The notes beneath the pieces were generated by a model. It searched no databases. It was not told where the DNA came from and was given only the letters and a program-made list of their open reading frames with translations. The position numbers and the translations under genes were made by a program. Positions 1-8,814 of a DNA stretch of 64,000 nt are shown here, piece by piece. Source of the DNA: Methylotenera_A sp031422335 (GTDB lineage: Bacteria > Pseudomonadota > Gammaproteobacteria > Burkholderiales > Methylophilaceae); assembly GCA_031422335.1 (NCBI GenBank), contig JANOQW010000022.1:3707-67706 (forward strand), in the 5' to 3' direction. The first letter of the stretch is position 1; each line of letters opens with the position of its first letter.

Positions 1-144
1 GGCAGGGTGATTAATAATGCGACTATCTAACGTAGGTGCGCTCACATTAATTTCTTCAAGTTCGATATTTTCTTTATGCTCAGCCAAAGCCACGTGGTTA
101 AAGCCAAGTAGCGCGCATAACGCGCAAAAAATAGTTTTTTTCAT
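1..144 (-). CDS. TonB-dependent receptor, N-terminal fragment (cut by window edge)
   Basis: Only the first 48 codons are present; the gene runs off the left edge. It starts at ATG 144. The peptide opens with a clean signal sequence (MKKTIFCALCALLGF...ALA, likely cleavage after residue 21) followed by an acidic stretch and LEEINVSAPT. That last segment is the usual look of a TonB box just after the signal peptide of outer-membrane TonB-dependent receptors. Seen: signal peptide and TonB-box-like motif. Inferred: receptor for a metal chelate or similar ligand, perhaps copper because the neighbouring upstream gene is a DUF2946 protein, a family often found beside copper receptors. The plug and barrel are outside the window, so the substrate cannot be judged. 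Confidence 0.6.
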   Translation of the reverse strand, partial: MKKTIFCALCALLGFNHVALAEHKENIELEEINVSAPTLDSRIINHPA

Positions 145-202
145 GCTAATACTCCAAATAAAATCAACTAGGCTTTATACAAAGCCCAAACTAAGGTTGG
201 TT

Positions 203-643
203 TTAGATGAAACGAGGCGGTGCCTGTGCAGGCGGTGGAAGTACTGAAAAACGTGATAGAACTACTTGAGAGCTTACGGCAATTTGTTGCGCTTGCGCAG
301 CTAAAATCGCAATAATTGGTGCATGTGATGCTTGAGTCGCCGCATCAGTGCTCGGGTTTGCGCAAAATGGGCAATGCTGCAAATGATGCTGAATGCCTGC
401 TGGTGATTTTTCTGAAGTTTGTGCAGGTAACTCGGTAGCCAATTGCTGGCCTTTGGTAGTCAGCACCTGAATAGTAATTTTAGTACCATTGGTAGTACAA
501 ACCTCTTGCGCAAAAGTGCTGATACCTTGTTGTGCCGCCAATGCATGCGAAATGCTAGGCGCAAGCGATGCAAATACAATCGCAAATAATGCGACTTTAT
601 TTGACCAACGAAATAATTTGCGAAATAATTTTTGCGACAACAT
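203..643 (-). CDS. DUF2946 family protein
   Basis: A 146-residue protein with an N-terminal hydrophobic segment (about residues 16-37, VALFAIVFASLAPSISHALA) that reads as a signal peptide or anchor. The central HHLQHCPFC motif (about residues 85-95) is the hallmark of DUF2946: a histidine cluster followed by CPFC, plausibly a metal-binding site. The rest is Ala/Gln-rich and ends in a proline-rich tail (VLPPPAQAPPRF). It lies just upstream of a TonB-dependent receptor gene on the same strand with a gap of about 58 bp, so co-transcription is likely. DUF2946 genes commonly sit next to copper-uptake or copper-resistance genes; function unproven. Family call firm, role inferred. Confidence 0.75.
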   Translation of the reverse strand: MLSQKLFRKLFRWSNKVALFAIVFASLAPSISHALAAQQGISTFAQEVCTTNGTKITIQVLTTKGQQLATELPAQTSEKSPAGIQHHLQHCPFCANPSTDAATQASHAPIIAILAAQAQQIAVSSQVVLSRFSVLPPPAQAPPRFI

Positions 644-704
644 CCGATTATTTTAGCATTATTGGTTAAAATGCAAAATACTTAAATAATATAAGGCGGC
701 AAAT

Positions 705-1655
705 ATGGCAGGCGGCAGTTTACTCATGTTGTTAGACGACATCACCACGATGTTGGACGACGTTTCGGTGATGACCAAAGTGGCGGCTAAAAAAACCGCT
801 GGTGTACTAGGCGATGATTTGGCGCTGAACGCGCAACAAGTGTCTGGCGTAGATGCCAGTCGCGAACTGCCTGTGGTATGGGCAGTGGCTAAGGGTTCAT
901 TCATCAATAAACTAATTCTTGTGCCTTCTGCCTTGGCCATTAGTTATTTTATCCCTTGGTTAATTACGCCATTATTAATGCTAGGCGGCGCATTCTTATG
1001 CTTTGAAGGTTTTGAAAAAATTGCACACAAATTTTTGCATAAGCAAGATGACGAATCACATAATAAAGCCATCGCACAAGCAGTTGCCGACCCAAAAATA
1101 GATATGGTCGCGCTAGAAAAAGACAAAATAAAAGGGGCGATTCGTACCGACTTTATTTTATCAGCCGAGATTATTGTGATTGCACTGGGCACAGTGGCCA
1201 CGGAAGTTTTTAGCAAACAAGTGGCGGTGGTGACTGCAATCGCAATGATTATGACCATTGGCGTTTATGGCTTGGTGGCTGGCATCGTTAAGTTGGACGA
1301 CCTTGGCTTGCACCTGATGCTAAAAAAAGGGCAAGGTCTTTACAAACAATTACTACGCAAAATTGGTGCAGGTATATTGGCATTTGCGCCAAAATTAATG
1401 CGCTTTTTAAGTATTGCCGGCACCGCCGCCATGTTCTTGGTTGGCGGAAGTATTATTGGGCATGGCATTCCTGCAATTCATCATATGAGTGAGGCATTAG
1501 TTGCTAGCGTACAAAACCTGCCCGCCATTGGTGGCGTGCTTAAAGTGGTTGCGCCTATGCTGGTAGATGCGATTGTCGGTTTAATCGTAGGTGCAATCTG
1601 CGTGGCAGGCTTTATGCTCGTACAAAAAGTGATGCCTAAAAACAAACATAACTAG
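705..1655 (+). CDS. DUF808 family inner-membrane protein (YedI-like)
   Basis: A 316-residue integral membrane protein. The N-terminal sequence MAGGSLLMLLDDITTMLDDV and the early KKTAGVLGDDLALNA motif are characteristic of DUF808 (E. coli YedI). Hydrophobic segments lie near residues 70-100, 155-200 and 220-310, separated by a charged cytoplasmic stretch (KFLHKQDDESHNKAIAQAV). Length matches the family. The molecular function of DUF808 is not established. The start ATG has an AAGG-type ribosome site 5-8 bases upstream. ynfA follows after 3 bases on the same strand, so the two are probably one transcript. It is divergent from the DUF2946 gene across about 60 bp. Confidence 0.85.
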   Translation: MAGGSLLMLLDDITTMLDDVSVMTKVAAKKTAGVLGDDLALNAQQVSGVDASRELPVVWAVAKGSFINKLILVPSALAISYFIPWLITPLLMLGGAFLCFEGFEKIAHKFLHKQDDESHNKAIAQAVADPKIDMVALEKDKIKGAIRTDFILSAEIIVIALGTVATEVFSKQVAVVTAIAMIMTIGVYGLVAGIVKLDDLGLHLMLKKGQGLYKQLLRKIGAGILAFAPKLMRFLSIAGTAAMFLVGGSIIGHGIPAIHHMSEALVASVQNLPAIGGVLKVVAPMLVDAIVGLIVGAICVAGFMLVQKVMPKNKHN

Positions 1656-1658
1656 TAG

Positions 1659-1991
1659 ATGGAAATCGCCAAGCTATTGGGATTATTTGTCGCAACGGCA
1701 GTTGCAGAAATTGTCGGCTGCTATTTGCCTTATTTATGGCTTAAGCAAAATGGTTCCGTGTGGTTGCTACTGCCAGCCGCATTGAGTTTATGCTTATTTG
1801 TGTGGCTATTGTCTATTCACCCCACCGCTGCAGGCAGAGTGTATGCGGCTTACGGCGGAGTTTATATTGGGGTGGCTATTTGCTGGCTGTGGCTGGTTGA
1901 TGCGGTTAAGCCAAGTACGACTGATTTGGTTGGCGTTGCAGTATGCTTGGTAGGTGCGGCTATTATTATGCTGGGCGCTAAAACGAGCTAA
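1659..1991 (+). CDS. YnfA family small membrane protein (UPF0060)
   Basis: A 110-residue protein of four predicted transmembrane helices, matching UPF0060/YnfA in length and sequence (AEIVGCYLPYLWL near residues 16-28, GRVYAAYGGVYI near 59-70). YnfA is distantly related to small multidrug-resistance (SMR) transporters and has been suggested to act as an efflux pump in some enterobacteria. The gene begins 3 bp after the DUF808 stop codon with no strong ribosome site of its own, suggesting translational coupling. It converges on the molybdopterin oxidoreductase gene across a repeat-like intergenic sequence. Family identity firm; substrate unknown. Confidence 0.85.
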   Translation: MEIAKLLGLFVATAVAEIVGCYLPYLWLKQNGSVWLLLPAALSLCLFVWLLSIHPTAAGRVYAAYGGVYIGVAICWLWLVDAVKPSTTDLVGVAVCLVGAAIIMLGAKTS

Positions 1992-2007
1992 AGCTTTACC
2001 CTAAAAC

Positions 2008-2102
2008 ATATTTTAATTTTGCAAGACAAGGCGCTGGCCTGGAGACAGTACAACTAGCACGACGAAGGCTTAGCAACGAAGTATTGCGAAAGATAAAATT
2101 GT
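2008..2102. repeat. Intergenic repeat-like element between convergent genes
   Basis: About 95 bp fill the space between two converging genes. The core, starting near 2021 (GCAAGACAAGGCG) and running through GAGACAGTACAACTAGCAC and GAAGGCTTAGCAACG to GCGAAAGATAAAATTG, has imperfect dyad symmetry around about 2060: the left arm ATTTTGCAAGAC faces the right arm GTATTGCGAAAGATAAAAT. It resembles, from memory, a family of short intergenic repeats with CAAGACAAGGCG...ACAGTAC...TAGTACG cores known in Neisseria and other betaproteobacteria. Only one copy lies in this window, so the repeat status is inferred. It could serve as a bidirectional transcription stop. Confidence 0.4.
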
Positions 2103-2744
2103 TTATTCGTCGTCAGAAAAACGCTGTTCTTTAAACGGATCCGCCTCATTGTGATAACCACGCACTTCCCAAAAACCACGCCTATCATGCTCATGCAGTT
2201 CAATCGCTTTTAGCCATTTTGCACCTTTCCACGCATAGCGTTTTGGCACTATCATGCGCGCTGGGCCGCCGTGCTCGCGGGTCAGTGGCTTGCCAAGTAC
2301 AGAGTGTGCAACCAGCACATCATCATCTAACAAAGCCTCAATTGGCAAATTGGTAGTGTAATTATCGTAACCATGCAGCGTAACAAATTGCGCATTGGGT
2401 AATGGCGCAGCCAACACCAAAATATCTTGCGCGCTAACGCCAACCCAATCCATATCTAGCTGGCTCCAGCGGGTTACGCAGTGGAAGTCTGAAATGTCGT
2501 GCATTTGCGGCAAGGCATTAAACGTATCCCAGCCCAAATTTAGCTCATTTTCTACTAGGCCATATACACGCAAATTCCAATTGCCAGTCGCAATTTCTGG
2601 CTTAACGCCCATATCTAATACAGGAAAATTCTTGACCTCAGTTTGCCCAGCAGGCACGCGGATGTTGGCTCCCAGCTTGCCGGCTGTATTACCTTTTTTG
2701 GCAATCGCTATCTTGCCTGCGATGAGTTTTTTCCAATCTGGCAC
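2103..2744 (-). CDS. Sulfite oxidase-like molybdopterin oxidoreductase
   Basis: A 213-residue protein of the oxidoreductase molybdopterin-binding superfamily (sulfite oxidase/MsrP fold), in its short soluble form. The motif DFHCVTRWS (about residues 86-94) supplies the cysteine expected to ligate molybdenum; GGPARMIVPKRYAWKGAKW (about 159-177) is the conserved cofactor and active-site segment near the end of the domain. There is no signal peptide or Tat motif and no heme or dimerisation domain, so it is probably cytoplasmic; the substrate is unknown. The start is GTG at 2744, preceded by AAGGAT about 7 bases upstream; an ATG 6 bases further upstream is followed at once by a stop codon. Confidence 0.8.
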   Translation of the reverse strand: MPDWKKLIAGKIAIAKKGNTAGKLGANIRVPAGQTEVKNFPVLDMGVKPEIATGNWNLRVYGLVENELNLGWDTFNALPQMHDISDFHCVTRWSQLDMDWVGVSAQDILVLAAPLPNAQFVTLHGYDNYTTNLPIEALLDDDVLVAHSVLGKPLTREHGGPARMIVPKRYAWKGAKWLKAIELHEHDRRGFWEVRGYHNEADPFKEQRFSDDE

Positions 2745-2775
2745 TTACATATCCTTACGCGTGAAAACGCTTAAT

Positions 2776-3249
2776 TTATTCCCTTTTTTCAGTCTTAAAG
2801 CTATCCCACAACAGAAGCGCTACCCCAATGCAAATCGCGCTATCCGCCACATTAAACGCTGGCCAATACCAATCATTCACATGAAAATATAAAAAATCCA
2901 CCACATAACCCAGCGTTACTCTATCGTACAAATTACCTATGGCGCCACCTAATACTAAGGCCAGCCCCAAGCAAAAAAGTTTGTTGTGCAGATTTTTAAT
3001 CATTAAATAAGTAATCACGACAATCGCAACCACTGAAACAGCGGTAAAAAACCACTTCTGCCAGCCGCCCGCATCTGCTAAAAAACTAAACGCTGCGCCT
3101 TCGTTATGAAACCGCACCAGCTCAAAAAAAGAGGTCACTCCTAGGCGCTCACCATAGTCAAAAGCTTGCTGCACCAGATGTTTAGTGTAAAGGTCTAGCG
3201 CGACGATTATGGCACTAATGCCGAACCAACCAACCCAATTTTTAAGCAT
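2776..3249 (-). CDS. lspA: Lipoprotein signal peptidase (signal peptidase II)
   Basis: A 157-residue inner-membrane aspartyl protease that cleaves the signal peptide of prolipoproteins after Lgt has lipidated the cysteine. Four hydrophobic helices are visible. The two catalytic aspartates lie in the family motifs GGAIGNLYDRV (about residues 101-111) and FNVADSAICIG (about 133-143). FHNEGAAFSF is the other conserved block. The gene overlaps the end of ileS by 8 bp, the classic ileS-lspA coupling, and is last in the murJ-ribF-ileS-lspA run. The window encodes several lipoproteins that would be its substrates. Very secure call. Confidence 0.97.
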   Translation of the reverse strand: MLKNWVGWFGISAIIVALDLYTKHLVQQAFDYGERLGVTSFFELVRFHNEGAAFSFLADAGGWQKWFFTAVSVVAIVVITYLMIKNLHNKLFCLGLALVLGGAIGNLYDRVTLGYVVDFLYFHVNDWYWPAFNVADSAICIGVALLLWDSFKTEKRE

Positions 3250-6154
3250 ATTTTCTCACTTCACCCGCGCCAAATAAGTTGCTCACGCAACGTCCGCAAA
3301 TGCTTGGATGCTGAGCATGTGAAACAACATCTGCGCGGTAGTGCCAGCAACGCTCACATTTTTTGTGCTCACTAGGAATAACATAAACCATAGAAGGGGC
3401 TGGGTGAATTTCAGGGTTTCTTCTATAAACTGTAGCTCGTGAAGTTATAAAAATAAATCGTAAATCGTCTCCCATGCGAGCCATAGCATCGTAAGCAGAA
3501 CCTTCATCATAAATATCGAGCTCAGCGGCCAGAGATGAACCAATTTGGCCTTCAGACCTTTTCAATTCAAGGTTTCTATTAACGATTTCCCGCAATTGAA
3601 GTATTCCACCCCAGTCGTTAATCTGTACGTCAGTCAACCCATGAATAGGCAGGCTGTACCATTCTTCTTCAAACACGCTTTTATCTACATCCAGCGCCAA
3701 TACCTGCCAAATCTCATCGGCAGTAAAGCTCAAAATAGGTGCGATTAAGCGCATAAAGGTATGCGTAATATGATGCAAGGCACTCTGTGCGGCACGACGG
3801 GCGGGCGAATTTTTGCCACTGGTATACAGCCTATCTTTAAGAATATCGAGGTAAAAAGCACCCAAATCATCTGAGCAGAAACTCACCAGTTTTTGCACAG
3901 CTAAATGAAACTCGTAACGGTCATAATCCGCCAGCACTTCAGTTTGCAATTTCTGTGTTAAGTGCAGCGCATAACGATCGATTTCCAGCCATTGCTCAAC
4001 TGGCAGTAAATCTTTACTCGCATCAAAATCCGCAATATTCGCCAGTAAGAATTTGCAGGTATTGCGAATTTTTCGGTAGCTATCGGCCACGCGCTTTAAG
4101 ATTTCATCGCTAATCGTCAGCTCTCCCGAGTAATCCGTACTGGCTGCCCACAAGCGCAAAATATCTGCACCGTAAGTATCCATCACTTTTTGTGGCGCCA
4201 CCACATTGCCCTTAGATTTACTCATTTTGTGGCCGCTGCCATCCACCACAAAGCCGTGGGTCAAAAGCGCGTTGTAAGGCGCTCTGCCATCAATCGCGCA
4301 GCCTGTGAGCAAGCTGGATTGAAACCAGCCACGATGCTGGTCTGAACCTTCTAGATACAAATCAGCAGGAAATTGCAGTTCTGGGCGACGTTTTAATACA
4401 GCTGCATGCGTTGCACCTGAATCAAACCAAACATCTAAGGTATAAGTCACCTTTTTATATTCAATATTTAATGCTCTGGAGGCCGCGCTGGTATTGGCTT
4501 GCAGGAAGGCAGTTTCATCCAAACTAAACCAAGCCTCGACACCGCTTTTTTCTACCAACAAGCAGGCTGCTTCTAGCAATTGGGGAGTTTGTGGATGCGG
4601 TTCACCTGTTTCTTTATGCACAAAAAATGGCATCGGCACGCCCCAGTTGCGCTGGCGAGACACACACCAATCAGGACGATTTTTTATCATGGCCTCTAAA
4701 CGCGCACGTCCCCAAGCTGGGAAAAACTTTGTATTTTCTACCGCCTTCATTGCTAGATATCTAAGCTGACCTTTCTCCCAAACTTCATCGCTCAGTGCGG
4801 CATCGACATAAGCATCTGCGCCCTTTATGTCTTCCACTTCATTAATAAGTTTGTTATACATGCCAATAAACCATTGATGCGTAGCTAATTGCATCAGAGG
4901 CGTTTTATGGCGCCAGCAGTGAGGGAAGCTATGATTTAAACGCGTGCTTGCAAGCAATCGCCCACTTTCTAGCATATTAGCTAAAATCACTTTGTTGGCT
5001 TCTTGACGGCTTAAGCCTCGAATACCTTCCAACTCGACCAAGTCGCTATTAAAAAACTTACCATCACCGCCCATTAAAATGCGTGGTTTTTCATTGGGGA
5101 AATTCGCTTTCATCGCCAGCCAGTCATCATTGCCATGCGCGGCGGCAGTATGCACTAAGCCAGTACCAGCATCGGTGGTGACATGCTCACCGCAAATAAT
5201 CGGCACTTGGCGATTGTCGAACGGATGCTCTAGCATCATGCCCTCCAACTCAGCACCTTTACAGTGACCGATTACTTTCGCAGTTTCATCACCATAGCGC
5301 TTAATTGCCTCACCCACTAAATCTTGAGCCAATAACAACAAACCTTTGCTTGTCAGCACCAACTCATAAGTTACGTCAGGATAAACGCTCACAGCTTGGT
5401 TAGCTGGCAATGTCCAAGGCGTGGTAGTCCAAATTACTGCATACTTTCTCGCATTCGGCAGTTCATTCAGTCCAAAAATTTCTTTAAGATTGATTCTGTC
5501 ACTAATAGGAAAGCCCACATCAATCGCTGGTGAGTTTACATCCTCATATTCAACCTCTGCCTCAGCCAATGCAGAGCCGCAATCCACGCACCAATGCACG
5601 GGCTTGCTGCCTTGGTACAAATAACCATTTTTTTGTATCTCCCCCAATGCACGCATGATGTCGGCTTCGGTCTTAAAATCCATCGTTAGGTATGGGTTAT
5701 CCCAATCACCCAACACGCCTAAGCGGATAAAATCTTTCTTCTGCTTTTCCACTTGTTCAGCCGCATAGGCGCGGCATAGCTCACGAAACTTGGCTGGGTC
5801 TATATTTTTGCCGTGATTTTTTTCTACTACCAATTCAATTGGCAAGCCGTGGCAATCCCAACCTGGCACATAGGGCGCATCAAAACCGCTCATGGTTTTA
5901 GATTTTACGATGATGTCTTTGAGGATTTTATTCACCGCGTGGCCGATGTGAATATCGCCATTGGCATACGGAGGACCATCATGCAGAATGAATTTTTTCG
6001 CACCTTTGCGTGCTTTGCGAATACGCTCGTAAAGCTTTTTATCTTGCCACTGTTTTAACCAAGCAGGCTCACGTTTAGCCAAATCGCCACGCATGGGAAA
6101 TGGTGTTTCGGGCTGGTTGATTTTGTATTTTGAATCTTTGGTTTCTTCGGTCAT
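3242..6154 (-). CDS. ileS: Isoleucyl-tRNA synthetase
   Basis: A 970-residue class I aminoacyl-tRNA synthetase charging tRNA-Ile. The HIGH motif is GDIHIGHAVNKIL (about residues 67-79), the KMSKS motif HKMSKSKGNV (about 625-634), with the CP1 editing domain between. The C-terminal zinc site CERCWHYRADV...CGRC (about 925-955) is that of the bacterial type, and total length is normal. It follows ribF after 15 bp and overlaps lspA by 8 bp. Odd feature: residues about 549-561 (FLQANTSAASRAL) are encoded by a 37-bp segment at 4472-4508 that resembles the intergenic palindromic repeat of this genome. Confidence 0.98.
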   Translation of the reverse strand: MTEETKDSKYKINQPETPFPMRGDLAKREPAWLKQWQDKKLYERIRKARKGAKKFILHDGPPYANGDIHIGHAVNKILKDIIVKSKTMSGFDAPYVPGWDCHGLPIELVVEKNHGKNIDPAKFRELCRAYAAEQVEKQKKDFIRLGVLGDWDNPYLTMDFKTEADIMRALGEIQKNGYLYQGSKPVHWCVDCGSALAEAEVEYEDVNSPAIDVGFPISDRINLKEIFGLNELPNARKYAVIWTTTPWTLPANQAVSVYPDVTYELVLTSKGLLLLAQDLVGEAIKRYGDETAKVIGHCKGAELEGMMLEHPFDNRQVPIICGEHVTTDAGTGLVHTAAAHGNDDWLAMKANFPNEKPRILMGGDGKFFNSDLVELEGIRGLSRQEANKVILANMLESGRLLASTRLNHSFPHCWRHKTPLMQLATHQWFIGMYNKLINEVEDIKGADAYVDAALSDEVWEKGQLRYLAMKAVENTKFFPAWGRARLEAMIKNRPDWCVSRQRNWGVPMPFFVHKETGEPHPQTPQLLEAACLLVEKSGVEAWFSLDETAFLQANTSAASRALNIEYKKVTYTLDVWFDSGATHAAVLKRRPELQFPADLYLEGSDQHRGWFQSSLLTGCAIDGRAPYNALLTHGFVVDGSGHKMSKSKGNVVAPQKVMDTYGADILRLWAASTDYSGELTISDEILKRVADSYRKIRNTCKFLLANIADFDASKDLLPVEQWLEIDRYALHLTQKLQTEVLADYDRYEFHLAVQKLVSFCSDDLGAFYLDILKDRLYTSGKNSPARRAAQSALHHITHTFMRLIAPILSFTADEIWQVLALDVDKSVFEEEWYSLPIHGLTDVQINDWGGILQLREIVNRNLELKRSEGQIGSSLAAELDIYDEGSAYDAMARMGDDLRFIFITSRATVYRRNPEIHPAPSMVYVIPSEHKKCERCWHYRADVVSHAQHPSICGRCVSNLFGAGEVRKYA
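4472..4508 (-). repeat. 37-bp palindromic repeat, in-frame copy inside ileS
   Basis: By eye about 28 of 37 positions match the consensus of the intergenic copies, including the run GTATTGGCTTGCAGG. It shares with the 23349 copy the variant loop GC(T/G)CTGGTATT in place of GCATGGATATT, hinting at a subfamily. It reads in the ileS frame as LQANTSAAS, the same frame as the ribF and cyclophilin copies. Whether it is an insertion or sequence convergence needs an IleS alignment. Confidence 0.5.
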
Positions 6155-6169
6155 TTTTCTGTATTAAAT

Positions 6170-7078
6170 TTAAGTCTTAAAATAAGTTCTTGCGACAACA
6201 ATATCAGCCGCGATTTGCGTTTTTAACGCGTCTAAACTATCAAATTTCATTTCTTCGCGAATTTTATGTAAAAATTCCACATGCACATGCTGGCCATACA
6301 AATCATCATTAAAATCAAGCACATGCACTTCTAGCAATAGTTTGGGCACGCCAGCAATGGTTGGTCGCACGCCCAGATTAGCCACTGCGTTTAAACCTTG
6401 CAATTTTACCGCATAAACTCCAGTTAGCGCAGGCCGCTCGTGTTTGATGTGCACGTTTGCAGTCGGGAACCCCAGTTCACGGCCACGTTTAGCACCATGT
6501 ATCACTTTGCCGCTGATGCTGTACGGGCGGCCTAACAATTCTGCAGCTAACCCTAAATTGCCAGAAAACAAAGCATCGCGCACGCGCGTGCTAGAGACGC
6601 GTTCGCTTTTTCCATTTATGTCAGTAAAATCCACGCACGGCAACGAAATGAGGTCAAAATCGGCCGTTTTAAAAGTATTAATAGTACCAGCACGTTTTGC
6701 ACCAAATTTAAAGTCTTCGCCGACCAAAATAGTGTTAGCGTTGAGTTTATTGCGTAACATCGTCAAAAATTCTGCTGCAGTGATAGCTGCAAATTTTTTG
6801 TTAAACGCGCACACAAATACTTTTTGTATGCCAGCGCTTTCAAAATGTTCCAACTTTTCACGCAAATTACACAGCCTTGCAGGCGCACTTAGTGGCGTAA
6901 AAAATTCACGTGGATGCGGCTCAAACGTCATCACTGCTGCTGTTTTACCTAGGCTAGAGGCCGCATGCATATTGGCTTGCAGCAATGCTCGATGGCCTAG
7001 ATGCATGCCATCAAAATTGCCAATAGCTAAAGCAAGTGGTTCGCATGGTTGAGTGGGTAGATGCCGATAAATCTGCAT
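6170..7078 (-). CDS. ribF: Bifunctional riboflavin kinase / FAD synthetase
   Basis: A 302-residue protein that phosphorylates riboflavin to FMN and adenylates FMN to FAD. The N-terminal nucleotidyltransferase half has GNFDGMHLGHRALL (about residues 20-33, containing the HxGH motif) and MTFEPHPREFF (about 50-60); RVSSTRVRDAL (about 161-171) closes it. The riboflavin kinase half carries GKVIHGAKRGRELGFPTANV (about 190-209). It sits between murJ and ileS with gaps of about 15 bp, a conserved arrangement. Codons for about residues 31-43 (ALLQANMHAASSL) coincide with a copy of the 37-bp palindromic repeat, directly after the HxGH motif. Confidence 0.97.
   Translation of the reverse strand: MQIYRHLPTQPCEPLALAIGNFDGMHLGHRALLQANMHAASSLGKTAAVMTFEPHPREFFTPLSAPARLCNLREKLEHFESAGIQKVFVCAFNKKFAAITAAEFLTMLRNKLNANTILVGEDFKFGAKRAGTINTFKTADFDLISLPCVDFTDINGKSERVSSTRVRDALFSGNLGLAAELLGRPYSISGKVIHGAKRGRELGFPTANVHIKHERPALTGVYAVKLQGLNAVANLGVRPTIAGVPKLLLEVHVLDFNDDLYGQHVHVEFLHKIREEMKFDSLDALKTQIAADIVVARTYFKT
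6950..6986 (-). repeat. 37-bp palindromic repeat, in-frame copy inside ribF
   Basis: The central 25 bases (6958-6982, AGGCCGCATGCATATTGGCT TGCAG) match the repeat consensus at all but one position; the outer arms are degraded (about 27 of 37 overall). In the ribF frame it encodes LQANMHAAS. RibF proteins have a helix of similar length here, so the match may be a replacement rather than an added insertion. Confidence 0.5.
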
Positions 7079-7094
7079 TTTTTACTATATCTTT

Positions 7095-8639
7095 CTAAGC
7101 GGCCGTACGGCGCGAAAAATCTTTAAGCCTAAACCCCAGCAAAAATAGCACGCCAAAATAACTCACCACGCCCAATAGCACTAAACCGCTTAAATGTATT
7201 AAACGCTGCACAAAACTATAATCTATCCAAGTTTGCGCGCTGCCGGTGGCCACATACAGCAAGCAAGCCATCACAATAATAGCAACCATCACCTTTGCAA
7301 AAAATACACCCCAACCTGCCAGTGGATGATAAATGAGGTGCTTGCGCAAATGGTAGTACAACAGCGCCGCATTGATGCAGGCGCCCAAGCCAATTGCCAG
7401 CGCCAATCCTGCATGTTTTAAGTCCATGCCAAACACAAAAATCAAGTTCATCATTTGCGTAGCAACTAAAGTAAAAATGGCGATTTTAACTGGCGTTTTA
7501 ATGTTTTGCCGCGCGTAAAAACCGGGCGCCAGCACTTTTACCATAATCAAGCCCAGCAAGCCCAAGCTATACGCCATCAGCGCTTGGCGCGTCATCCACA
7601 TATCGTTTTCAGTAAACGCGCCATAAAAAAACAAGCTACTTACCAAAGGCACTGCAAGCAAAGCCAATGCCAAAGCAGCTGGCAGCGCAAGTAACAAGGT
7701 TAGCCGCAAACCCCAATCCATCAATTGCGAATATTCATCTGGCGATTTGTCGGCAAACGCTTTGGCCAAACTGGGCAGCAAAATAGTACCCAATGCCACG
7801 CCCAGCAAACCTGTGGGAAATTCCATGAGTCTATCAGCATAATACAGCCAAGACACGCTGCCAGTTTGCAAAAACGAGGCAAATATGTTATTGATTAATA
7901 TCGATATTTGCGCCACCGAAACACCAAATATGGCAGGGCCCATCAGCTTCATAATACGCCATACGCCTGGGTCTTTAATATTTAAGCGATAGTGCGGCAG
8001 CATGCCAATTTTCATTAAAAATGGGATTTGAAACGCCAGTTGCAATATGCCGCCAATGACCACTGCCCAAGCCAGCACCTGAATTGGCGGGTTAAAATAA
8101 GGTGCAAAAAATAAGGTAGCAACAATAAACGAAATATTCAGCAACGTGGGCGTAAACGCAGGCACGTTAAATTTGCTATAAGTATTTAAAATGCCGCCAG
8201 CCAAAGAAACTAGCGAAATAAAGAAAATATACGGGAAAATAATGCGTAGCAAATTGACGGTAATATTGAATTTTTCGGTTTCATCGACAAAACCGGGCGC
8301 GGTAACGGTAACGATGAATGGAGCAGCCAGTACGCCCAGCAAAGCCACGCCGACTAAAATAAGGCCGAGCAAAGTCGCCACATGGTCAATCAGCGCTTTG
8401 GTTTCATCTTGCCCGCGTTGATTTTTATATTCGGCCAACACTGGGACAAAGGCCTGTGCAAACGCGCCTTCGGCAAATAAACGGCGCAATAAATTGGGGA
8501 TTTTAAAGGCAACAAAAAACGCGTCGGTCATCATGCCGGCGCCAAAGGTGCGTGCAATCAGCGTATCGCGCGCAAAACCAAGCACGCGCGAGATCATGGT
8601 CATGCTGCCAACGGCCGCTAGCGCCTTAAGTAAATTCAT
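7095..8639 (-). CDS. murJ: Lipid II flippase MurJ (MviN)
   Basis: A 514-residue polytopic inner-membrane protein of the MOP superfamily that moves lipid II across the membrane for peptidoglycan synthesis. The N-terminus MNLLKALAAVGSMTMISRVLGFARD and the following DAFFVAFKIPNLLRRLFAEGAFAQAFVPVL (arginine-rich, about residues 40-69) are diagnostic. About 14 hydrophobic helices can be seen, and length is typical. It heads the murJ-ribF-ileS-lspA run and is divergent from rpsT across 175 bp, a common arrangement in Proteobacteria. Very secure. Confidence 0.97.
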   Translation of the reverse strand: MNLLKALAAVGSMTMISRVLGFARDTLIARTFGAGMMTDAFFVAFKIPNLLRRLFAEGAFAQAFVPVLAEYKNQRGQDETKALIDHVATLLGLILVGVALLGVLAAPFIVTVTAPGFVDETEKFNITVNLLRIIFPYIFFISLVSLAGGILNTYSKFNVPAFTPTLLNISFIVATLFFAPYFNPPIQVLAWAVVIGGILQLAFQIPFLMKIGMLPHYRLNIKDPGVWRIMKLMGPAIFGVSVAQISILINNIFASFLQTGSVSWLYYADRLMEFPTGLLGVALGTILLPSLAKAFADKSPDEYSQLMDWGLRLTLLLALPAALALALLAVPLVSSLFFYGAFTENDMWMTRQALMAYSLGLLGLIMVKVLAPGFYARQNIKTPVKIAIFTLVATQMMNLIFVFGMDLKHAGLALAIGLGACINAALLYYHLRKHLIYHPLAGWGVFFAKVMVAIIVMACLLYVATGSAQTWIDYSFVQRLIHLSGLVLLGVVSYFGVLFLLGFRLKDFSRRTAA

Positions 8640-8814
8640 TTAATGCTTAAAAAATTATAACCATGTGATTTTAACATGCCAACACGGCTTTTATTGGCTA
8701 GATTTAATCTACTTTAAGCGATTAATCCTTGCAAAATACAGTAAAAAACACTAATATGCACGGTTTCGTATTTACACTAAATCATATAATTAGTAGCACT
8801 AGGATAAAGCACAC

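Noticed and set aside
2395..2892. A 165-residue plus-strand open frame
   Set aside because: Antisense to the molybdopterin oxidoreductase and lspA genes, both with clear family motifs; composition is Ser/Pro-rich as expected of a shadow.
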